DNA of 39,592 nt from Alphaproteobacteria bacterium (GTDB lineage: Bacteria > Pseudomonadota > Alphaproteobacteria > UBA9219). Both the position numbers and the translations under genes were made by a program. Location of the stretch: NCBI GenBank assembly GCA_028866275.1, contig JAGWIK010000018.1:1-39592 (forward strand), given 5' to 3'. This document shows positions 33,219-39,592 of the stretch, in pieces (the stretch's first letter is position 1; every line of letters starts with the position of its first letter). The notes under the pieces were generated by a model. That model did not search any database. It had not been told where the DNA came from and saw only the letters and a list, made by a program, of their open reading frames with translations.

Positions 33219-33512
33219 ATGCAGTTCATCGCCCTGACCCGCCGCAAGACGGAAACATTCACCGATGCGCAGTTCGCGCCTTTGCTCGATGCCGAAGCCG
33301 AGCAGGTGCGCGCGCTGTATGCGCAGGGATTCATCCGGCAGGTTTGGTCGCGCGGCGATGTTGCCGGCGCGTGCCATTTGATCGAGGCCGGCAGCGAACA
33401 GGAAGTCCGCGACACGCTGCATCACCTGCCGTTGCATCAGGCCGGCATGCTGGAACTGGTCGCGCTTGTTCCCCTGAAACCGTTCCGCGCTTTTTGCCCA
33501 CCCCCAAAATAA
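33219..33512 (+). CDS. Muconolactone-isomerase-like small protein
   Basis: A 97-residue protein with the fold pattern of the muconolactone delta-isomerase/YciI-type ferredoxin-like barrels: MQFIALTRRKTETFTDAQFAPLLDAEAEQVRALYAQGF, then IRQVWSRGDVAGACHLIEAGSEQEVRDTLHHLPLHQAGMLELVALVPLKPF. Such proteins are common in alphaproteobacteria without the rest of the beta-ketoadipate pathway, so catabolism is not implied. It lies between uvrC and pgsA, 24 bp after uvrC, probably co-transcribed. Confidence 0.7.
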   Translation: MQFIALTRRKTETFTDAQFAPLLDAEAEQVRALYAQGFIRQVWSRGDVAGACHLIEAGSEQEVRDTLHHLPLHQAGMLELVALVPLKPFRAFCPPPK

Positions 33513-33523
33513 CGAAACAAAAA

Positions 33524-34072
33524 ATGGCAACATCGCTTCCCAACAAATTGACATGGTCGCGGATCATCATCATCCCTGTCATTCTCATCCTGCTGGCCGT
33601 GCCCCATGCCTGGGCCGCGTGGGTGGCGCTGGCCCTGTTCGCGGCGGCGGGGGCCACCGATTATCTGGACGGTTATCTGGCGCGGCGCGACAATGAAGTG
33701 TCGACGATGGGCCAGTTCCTCGACCCCATCGCCGACAAGCTTCTGGTCGCGTCCGTTATCCTGCTTCTGGTCTATAACGGCCAGATCAGCGGCATGACGG
33801 TTTTGCCCGCCGTCATCATTTTGCTGCGTGAAGTCGCGGTGTCGGGGCTGCGCGAGTTTCTGGCCGGTTTGCGCATCAGCGTGCCGGTCAGCGCATTGGC
33901 GAAATGGAAAACCACGCTGCAATTGCTGGCGCTGGGTTTTTTGATCGTCGGGCGTTACGCGCCGTCTTTCATTCCGTCCACTTTAATCGGCGATATCGGG
34001 CTGTGGGTCGCGGGAACATTGACGCTGGTGACCGCGTGGGATTATTGGCGCGCCAGCCTGAAACATTTCTGA
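33524..34072 (+). CDS. pgsA: CDP-diacylglycerol-glycerol-3-phosphate 3-phosphatidyltransferase
   Basis: A 182-residue membrane enzyme of the CDP-alcohol phosphotransferase family. The full signature DG(x2)AR(x8)G(x3)D(x3)D is present at about 47-69 (DGYLARRDNEVSTMGQFLDP and on). Hydropathy gives five to six membrane segments. It begins LPNKLTWSRIIIIPVILI, typical for PgsA. It makes phosphatidylglycerol phosphate, the precursor of PG and cardiolipin. ATG 33524 lies 11 bp after the previous gene; the uvrC-pgsA order is common in alphaproteobacteria. Confidence 0.94.
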   Translation: MATSLPNKLTWSRIIIIPVILILLAVPHAWAAWVALALFAAAGATDYLDGYLARRDNEVSTMGQFLDPIADKLLVASVILLLVYNGQISGMTVLPAVIILLREVAVSGLREFLAGLRISVPVSALAKWKTTLQLLALGFLIVGRYAPSFIPSTLIGDIGLWVAGTLTLVTAWDYWRASLKHF

Positions 34073-34281
34073 GACAGTAAAGCTTCACTTTCACATTCAC
34101 CCGCAACCGATTGCGATGCTTTCTTTTTATGCGTTTTTGCGGGTTTCAAATCGCCTAAATCCCTGAAATTTCTGATTCTTGGCGCGGGTTTTTGTTGCGC
34201 GAATCAAAGGAAAGGATTCATATATCCGACATCAGCAGTCCCGCGCCTTTTCGCGCCATACTTTATCCGGAGGTTCTTTCC

Positions 34282-36069
34282 ATGATCGATTTGTCGATGG
34301 CCGATCCCGAACACAATCTGCGTCCCCGTCTGACCGTCATGGGTGTCGGCGGCGCGGGCGGCAACGCCATCAACAATATGATCCGTTGCCAGCTTGAAGG
34401 CTGCGACTTTATCGCCGCCAATACCGACAGCCAGGCTTTGGCCCTGTCGCTGGCCAGCCGCAAGATCCAGCTGGGCGTCAATATGTCGCGCGGTCTGGGC
34501 GCAGGGTCGAAGGCCGATATGGGCCGCGCCGCCGCCGAGGAACAGATCGGCGATATCATGGCCGTGCTGGAAGGTTCGGACATGCTGTTCGTCACGGCGG
34601 GTATGGGCGGCGGCACGGGTACGGGCGCGGCCCCTGTGATTGCGCGCGCCGCGCGCGACAGCGGTATCCTGACCGTCGGCGTCGTGACCAAGCCGTTCCA
34701 TTTCGAAGGAAACAACCGCATGCGTCAGGCCGAAGCCGGCATCGCGGAATTGCAGCAATATGTCGATACGCTGATCGTCATTCCCAACCAGAATCTTTTC
34801 CGCATCGCCAACGAGCGCACGACATTCGCCGAGGCTTTCCGCCTTGCCGACGAAGTGCTGCATTGCGGCGTGCGCGGCATTACCGATCTGATGGTCATGC
34901 CGGGTTTCATGAATCTCGACTTCGCCGACGTCAAGACGGTGATGGGCGAAATGGGCAAGGCGATGATGGGCACCGGCGAAGCCGACGGCGACAACCGCGC
35001 CATTCGCGCCGCCGAGGCCGCCATTTCCAATCCGTTGCTTGACGATGTGTCGATGAAGGGCGCGCGCGGCGTGTTGATCAACATCACCGGCGGCATGGAC
35101 ATGACGCTGTTCGAAGTCGATCAGGCCGCGAACCGCATCCGCGAGGAAGTCGACCCCGAAGCGCAGATCAAGGTCGGTTCGACGCTGGGCGACAATCTGG
35201 AAGGCAAGATCCGCGTGTCGGTTATCGCCACCGGCATCGATGTTGCCGCATCGACCCGCGCCACCACCACGGTGTCGACGGCAACCGGTTCGGGCCGCAT
35301 GGCGCCCAAACAAGCCGCGCCGCAACAACAAGCCTATCGCGCCGCCATTCCGCCGCAAAACAGCCAACCGCAGAACATGCCGCAGAATGTGGTGACCCCG
35401 TCGGTCAGCGCGCAGACCAATTATTTCACTATGCAGCAGCCGCAACCGGCGCCGGTGCACGCGGCCCCCGCCCCGGAAGCCATCGCGCCACAGCGTCAAT
35501 CCGCGCCCATCGAGGAAGAAGCGGCGTATGACGACGCCCCCGCACAGGAAGTGGAAACAGTCGCCGTTTATGCGGAAGAGTTGGACATTGCGCCGGCGCC
35601 GCAAGCCAAGGCACCGGCACCGCAGCCCCGCGCGGCGCAGCCACAATCACAGCATCAGCCGCAGCATCAGTCTCAGCATCAACCGCAGGCGCGCGCCACG
35701 GCTCCGGCGTCGGGCATGACCACGCGCAGCGCGCAGCCCAGTTCGTCCACGCCGTTCGACATGCGTATGACGCAACTGACATCTGCCGCCGCGCCGCAAC
35801 AGTCGTCGTCGCAATCGGGCGGCGGGGCGGAACAACGCCGCCAGCGCCGCGCCGAATCCCTGTTCACGCGTATCACGGGTTTCGGCATGGTGCGGCCGTC
35901 GTCGCAGCATCACGAAGACGATCTCGATGAAAGCCAGTTGCCCGACGAACGTCTGGCCGACCAGCAACATCTGGGCGTCAACCCGTCGGATCGTCCGACC
36001 CTGTCGGCGGAACAGCCCGAAGATTTGCTGGAAATCCCGGCTTTCCTGCGGCGTCAGAACAACCATTAA
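34282..36069 (+). CDS. ftsZ: Cell division protein FtsZ
   Basis: A 595-residue tubulin homologue. The GTPase domain runs to about residue 325: [17 protein letters not shown], the tubulin signature [13 protein letters not shown] (about 110-122), [17 protein letters not shown], and the T7 region NLDFADVK. A long disordered linker (about 325-575) rich in Gln, Pro, Ala and His follows, including short QxQHQPQ-type repeats. The conserved tail is [11 protein letters not shown] for binding FtsA-type partners. ATG 34282 is fixed by CCGGAGG eight bases upstream; an earlier in-frame start at 34192 has no such site. The linker makes it longer than in E. coli, as is usual in alphaproteobacteria. A strong terminator follows. 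Confidence 0.97.
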   Translation: MIDLSMADPEHNLRPRLTVMGVGGAGGNAINNMIRCQLEGCDFIAANTDSQALALSLASRKIQLGVNMSRGLGAGSKADMGRAAAEEQIGDIMAVLEGSDMLFVTAGMGGGTGTGAAPVIARAARDSGILTVGVVTKPFHFEGNNRMRQAEAGIAELQQYVDTLIVIPNQNLFRIANERTTFAEAFRLADEVLHCGVRGITDLMVMPGFMNLDFADVKTVMGEMGKAMMGTGEADGDNRAIRAAEAAISNPLLDDVSMKGARGVLINITGGMDMTLFEVDQAANRIREEVDPEAQIKVGSTLGDNLEGKIRVSVIATGIDVAASTRATTTVSTATGSGRMAPKQAAPQQQAYRAAIPPQNSQPQNMPQNVVTPSVSAQTNYFTMQQPQPAPVHAAPAPEAIAPQRQSAPIEEEAAYDDAPAQEVETVAVYAEELDIAPAPQAKAPAPQPRAAQPQSQHQPQHQSQHQPQARATAPASGMTTRSAQPSSSTPFDMRMTQLTSAAAPQQSSSQSGGGAEQRRQRRAESLFTRITGFGMVRPSSQHHEDDLDESQLPDERLADQQHLGVNPSDRPTLSAEQPEDLLEIPAFLRRQNNH

Positions 36070-36103
36070 CGTCATAGCGGAACAGATTGTGTCCGAACAG
36101 AAG

Positions 36104-36130
36104 GGGCGGTGCGAAAGCGCCGCCCTTTTT
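36104..36130 (+). terminator. Intrinsic terminator after ftsZ
   Basis: A 9-bp GC-rich stem (36104-36112 with 36117-36125, one G-T pair) closed by a GAAA tetraloop and followed by TTTTT. It ends ftsZ transcription 35 bp after the stop codon. Confidence 0.9.
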
Positions 36131-36277
36131 CATAAAAACCTTTATATTCCAATATATTACATCCGTAACAATGCGTAAGAATGCTTGTCTTTTGTTGCGC
36201 CACGGCAAGGACTACACATAATTCATCGATTCAGGGCGTCCTGCGCCCGTATTTTCAGGTTCTTGCCAAGGTTCGTT

Positions 36278-37237
36278 ATGCATATCGCCCCCGCCCCTGT
36301 TGATGCCACACCGGTTACCCTTGCCGCTTTGCCGCAGGGCAGTTCCGCGCCGCGTCAACGCACATTGGCCAAACCGGTCGAATGTTCCGGCATCGGCGTA
36401 CATTCGGGCGAACGCGTCAATATGCGCATCAGCCCCGCCGGTGAAAACAGCGGCATCACCTTTATCCGCACCGATCTGTTCAACGGCGCGCGCGCCATCG
36501 CCGCGCGGTGGGACAATGTCATCGACACGCGCATGTGCACCGTGATCGGCAACGACCATGGCGGCAAAGTGGCGACGATCGAACATCTTATGGCCGCGCT
36601 GGCGGCATGCGGCGTCGACAACGCCAATATCGAAATCGACGGCGGCGAAGTCCCCGTCATGGACGGCAGTTCGGAATCTTTCGTATTCCTGATCGATGTC
36701 GCCGGCACGGTCGCGCAAAACGCGCCGCGCCGCACGCTTGAAATTCTGTCGCCGGTTGCCGTCAGCCATAACGGCAAAAGCGCGGCGCTGACGCCCTATG
36801 ATGCCGCGCGTTACAGCGTGACGATCGATTTCGATCGCGCGCCGATTTTGACGCAGAGCTGCGACATCGCCCTGTCGCGCGAGACATTCAAAAACGACAT
36901 CAGCCGCGCCCGCACTTTTGGTTTTTTCGAAGAAGTCGACCAGATGCAGAAAGCGGGGCTGGCGCGCGGCGGCTCTCTGGACAACGCCATTGTCATCAAG
37001 GGCAACGAAATCCTGAACGAAGGCGGGTTGCGCTATAACAACGAATTCGCCCGCCACAAGGTTCTGGATGCCATCGGCGATCTGGCGCTGGCCGGCATGC
37101 CGATTCGCGGCCACTTTACCGGCCATTGCTGCGGCCACGCCCTGAACAACCGCCTGTTGCACGCGCTGTTCGCCGACAAATCGGCGTGGCGCATCGTTGA
37201 AACCGGCGCGGCCGGCGACGCACGCGCGGCTGTTTAA
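36278..37237 (+). CDS. lpxC: UDP-3-O-acyl-N-acetylglucosamine deacetylase
   Basis: A 319-residue zinc deacetylase, the committed step of lipid A synthesis. Zinc ligands are His103 (VATIEHLMAAL), His260 and Asp264 (HKVLDAIGDLAL). The catalytic His region reads GHFTGHCCGHALNNRLLHALF. The N-terminal CSGIGVHSGERVNM and the DGSSESFVFLI motif also fit. It starts at ATG 36278 with AAGG upstream. About 20 residues precede the conserved start. Its presence shows that the organism makes lipopolysaccharide. Confidence 0.96.
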   Translation: MHIAPAPVDATPVTLAALPQGSSAPRQRTLAKPVECSGIGVHSGERVNMRISPAGENSGITFIRTDLFNGARAIAARWDNVIDTRMCTVIGNDHGGKVATIEHLMAALAACGVDNANIEIDGGEVPVMDGSSESFVFLIDVAGTVAQNAPRRTLEILSPVAVSHNGKSAALTPYDAARYSVTIDFDRAPILTQSCDIALSRETFKNDISRARTFGFFEEVDQMQKAGLARGGSLDNAIVIKGNEILNEGGLRYNNEFARHKVLDAIGDLALAGMPIRGHFTGHCCGHALNNRLLHALFADKSAWRIVETGAAGDARAAV

Positions 37238-37290
37238 TCCGTAAAAAACCGTGCTATAAGCGGGGACGTCAAATGTTCCGGCTGATTCCC

Positions 37291-38085
37291 ATGCGTTTAT
37301 CATTCCCCGCTTCCGCTTCCAAATTGGCCGCCGTCACGGTGATGGTGGCCCTTGTTGCCGCCTGCGCGGGCGACAAGAACAAAGACGCCCTGCCCCCCGA
37401 TCAGCCCGTCAACGCCTTGTACGCGCAAGGCGACGACGCCCTGAACGGCGGCAACTTTAAAGAAGCCGCCAAGCAGTTTGCCGAAGTCGAACGCCAGCAT
37501 CCCTATTCGCCATGGGCGACCCATGCGCAGATTATGGAAGCCTATGCCTATTACCTGAATATGGATTATGACGAATCCATCAAGGTTCTGGACGAATTCA
37601 TCGAATTGCACCCCGGCAACACCGACACGGCCTATGCCTATTACCTGCGCGGCCTGTGCAATTACGAACGCATCAGCACCGTCGACCGCGACCAGACCGC
37701 GACGCGCGACGCGCTGAAGGATTTTCAGGCCGTTCTCGACCGCTATCCGGAAACCGCCTATGCCAAGGATGCCGTGCTGAAAATAGGCCTTATCAATAAC
37801 CAGCTGGCCGGATCGGAAATGACCGTGGGCCGGTGGTATCTGGGCCAGCATCTTTATATCGCGGCCATCGGGCGGTTCCGCGCCGTTATCGACAAATATC
37901 CGACATCGGCCAATGTGCCCGAAGCGTTGGAACGGCTGGTCGAATGCTATGTTGCGCTGGGCATTATGGACGAAGCCAAGAAAAATGCCGCCGTGTTGGG
38001 GTATAATTACCCGGGCAGCGACTGGTACGCGGACGCCTATGATCTGCTGAAATCGCGCGGCGTTCTTATGGATGAAAAGAAATAG
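37291..38085 (+). CDS. bamD: Outer-membrane assembly lipoprotein BamD
   Basis: A lipoprotein of 264 residues from this start, part of the BAM complex that inserts beta-barrel proteins (including the TonB receptor in this window). The signal sequence ends VALVAAC with the lipidated Cys. Five TPR-like repeats follow: NALYAQGDDALNGGNFKEAAKQFAEVERQHPYSPWATHAQIMEAYAYY, YDESIKVLDEFIELHP, and FQAVLDRYPETAYAKDA among them. A TATAAG at 37255 would start transcription near 37267, which makes ATG 37291 better than the earlier in-frame ATG at 37273. Confidence 0.94.
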   Translation: MRLSFPASASKLAAVTVMVALVAACAGDKNKDALPPDQPVNALYAQGDDALNGGNFKEAAKQFAEVERQHPYSPWATHAQIMEAYAYYLNMDYDESIKVLDEFIELHPGNTDTAYAYYLRGLCNYERISTVDRDQTATRDALKDFQAVLDRYPETAYAKDAVLKIGLINNQLAGSEMTVGRWYLGQHLYIAAIGRFRAVIDKYPTSANVPEALERLVECYVALGIMDEAKKNAAVLGYNYPGSDWYADAYDLLKSRGVLMDEKK

Positions 38086-38087
38086 CC

Positions 38088-39592
38088 ATGCTGACGCGCC
38101 TCGTCATCCGCGACGTCGTGCTGATTGAAAAACTGGCCGTGCCGTTCGAACGCGGATTGAACGTGTTCACGGGTGAAACCGGCGCGGGGAAATCCATCTT
38201 GCTTGACGCGCTGGGGCTGGCTCTGGGCGGGCGCAGCGATGCCGGATTGATCCGCGCGGGCGCGGATCAGGCATCCGTATCCGCCGCCTTCGAACTTGAC
38301 GGCGGGCATGCCGTTTTCGCGCTGGCCGCCGAACAGGGGCTGGACGCCGAAAATCCCGTCATCCTGCGCCGCGTCGTCGGCAAAGACGGCAAGAGCCGCG
38401 CTTTTTTCAACGATCAGCCGATCAGCGTCGGCTTGCTGAAACAATTCGGCGAAAGCCTGCTGGAAATCCACGGGCAATTCGAAACGCACGGGCTTTTGAA
38501 CGCCGCGACGCATCGGGGATTGCTGGATGCGTTTGCCGGGCTGGAGGGATTGCGGCAAAAAACCGCCGCCGCCCACGACGCGTGGAAAGCCGCTGCCGCC
38601 GCGCTGGAAACCGCGCGCGCGACCGGCGCGCGGGCGCGTGCCGAGGAAGATTTTCTGCGCGCCGCCGTGGCGGAACTGGAAGAACTCGCGCCGCAGGAAG
38701 GCGAAGCCGACAAACTCGCGGAGCAGCGCGGCCAGTTGCAACACCGCGAAAAGCTTGTCGACGCGCTGAACGCCGCCGCGCAGGCTATCGACGGCGACCG
38801 CGGCGCGGTGTCCGCATTGGCGCAGGCCGGCAAGGCCGTGGCGCGCGTGGCCGACAAAGCGCAGGCATTGCCCGACATTCTGGCCGCGATCGACCGCGCC
38901 GCGCATGAAAGCAACGAAGCCAGCCATATGATCGCGCGGTTTTTGTCCGCGCTGGATGCCGACCCCGACGCGTTGCAGCATATCGAGGAACGCTTGTTCG
39001 CGCTGCGCGCCGCGGCGCGCAAACATAATACGCAGCCCGACGCGTTGCCCGGCCTGTTGCGCGACCTGACCGCGCGGCTTGATCTGCTGGCCGATGCCAG
39101 CGGGCAGATCGCGCAATTGGCGGAACAGGCGGCCAAAGCGCGGCACGCCTATGTGAAATCAGCCGAAGAGTTAAGCCTGAAACGCAAAAACGCATCCGAA
39201 AAACTGGCCAAGGCCATCGGCAAGGAATTGCCGCCGCTGAAGCTCGACCGCGCCGTCTTTGTCGTCGATGTCGCGCCGCTGGCCGAAGAGCAGTGGAACG
39301 CCGACGGTATCGACCGCGTTACTTTTCTGGCCGCCACCAATATCGGCACCGCGCCGGGGCCGTTGCAGAAAATCGCGTCGGGCGGCGAGCTGGCGCGTTT
39401 CATGCTGGCGTTGAAAACCGTTCTGGCCGCGGCCGACCCTGTACCGGTTCTGGTGTTCGACGAAGTCGATACCGGCATCGGCGGCGCGGTGGCATCAGCC
39501 GTCGGCGAAAGGCTGGCGCATCTGGCCGGACAGGTTCAGGTTCTGGTCGTGACCCACAGCCCGCAAGTGGCCGCGCGCGGACGCCATCATTT
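38088..39592 (+). CDS. recN: DNA repair protein RecN, truncated by window edge
   Basis: 501 codons of an SMC-like ATPase, open to the last base. Walker A GETGAGKS appears near residue 30 in MLTRLVIRDVVLIEKLAVPFERGLNVFTGETGAGKSILLDAL. A long coiled coil follows (about 160-360). The ATPase signature is ASGGELARFMLALK, Walker B is VPVLVFDEVDTGIGG, and the last visible part is VLVVTHSPQVAARGRHH. About 50-60 residues are missing at the 3' end. RecN holds broken DNA ends in double-strand-break repair and is usually SOS-induced, but no LexA box lies directly upstream: it begins 3 bases after bamD, so it is read with it. Confidence 0.96.
   Translation, partial: MLTRLVIRDVVLIEKLAVPFERGLNVFTGETGAGKSILLDALGLALGGRSDAGLIRAGADQASVSAAFELDGGHAVFALAAEQGLDAENPVILRRVVGKDGKSRAFFNDQPISVGLLKQFGESLLEIHGQFETHGLLNAATHRGLLDAFAGLEGLRQKTAAAHDAWKAAAAALETARATGARARAEEDFLRAAVAELEELAPQEGEADKLAEQRGQLQHREKLVDALNAAAQAIDGDRGAVSALAQAGKAVARVADKAQALPDILAAIDRAAHESNEASHMIARFLSALDADPDALQHIEERLFALRAAARKHNTQPDALPGLLRDLTARLDLLADASGQIAQLAEQAAKARHAYVKSAEELSLKRKNASEKLAKAIGKELPPLKLDRAVFVVDVAPLAEEQWNADGIDRVTFLAATNIGTAPGPLQKIASGGELARFMLALKTVLAAADPVPVLVFDEVDTGIGGAVASAVGERLAHLAGQVQVLVVTHSPQVAARGRHH

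Noticed and set aside
35630-35700. CRISPR-like or tandem repeat signal
   Set aside because: It is coding repetition in the FtsZ linker, with unequal units and no spacers.
36259-36274. GTTC repeat ahead of lpxC resembling an alphaproteobacterial LexA box
   Set aside because: The two GTTC words are 8 bases apart, not the required 7, and lpxC is not an SOS gene.

Overview
The window reads as a chromosomal segment of a high-GC alphaproteobacterium. The strongest evidence is the block ftsZ-lpxC-bamD-recN, an ftsZ with a long Gln/Pro/Ala-rich linker and a conserved C-terminal tail, the recG/sdhE-mfd divergent pair, purC-purS, and uvrC followed by pgsA. Protein style resembles Rhodospirillales/Micavibrio-like lineages, but I cannot fix the order from sequence alone. 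No rRNA, tRNA, CRISPR array, prophage or transposase gene was seen.

Layout. (1) 108-5503, plus strand: a diverged glutamate-cysteine-ligase-like gene, a yejB-type peptide ABC permease, a Zur/Fur-family zinc regulator, then a TonB-dependent receptor with a Zur-box-like palindrome just ahead of its start. Right after the receptor is a 110-bp tandem array that repeats the codons for the receptor's last 14 residues plus a palindromic spacer. (2) 5742-12188: a dense signalling island with three histidine kinases (two cytosolic, one membrane-bound with PAS), six receiver domains and one output domain, GGDEF (c-di-GMP synthesis). (3) 12274-20902: a TrmN6-like methylase, a small secreted Cys protein, an MgtA-type Mg2+ ATPase with a long leader, an orphan gene, RNase D, and a SapC-family gene overlapping a yejA-type binding protein. 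(4) 20915-26954: mfd and sdhE on minus, recG on plus, with a very strong 63-bp inverted repeat between them. (5) 27060-30880: purC-purS, a lipoprotein, ohr, and trmJ-folB-folM-like, whose last three genes overlap by ATGA. (6) 30881-31238: an AT-rich gap with a cluster of DnaA boxes, then uvrC, a small isomerase-like gene and pgsA. (7) 34282 to the end: ftsZ, a clear terminator, lpxC, bamD and recN (cut by the window edge).

How things fit. The left end may be a zinc- and peptide-related uptake locus: Zur, a Zur-box receptor, a Yej permease whose binding protein lies 16 kb away, and a ligase-like protein lacking canonical active-site residues. The kinase island appears to channel several inputs into one diguanylate cyclase. 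The right half is housekeeping: DNA repair, folate/pterin and purine synthesis, lipid and envelope synthesis, and division. Several palindromic elements sit inside or against genes (receptor tail array, a response regulator, uvrC, the recG promoter), suggesting a genome with active small palindromic repeats.
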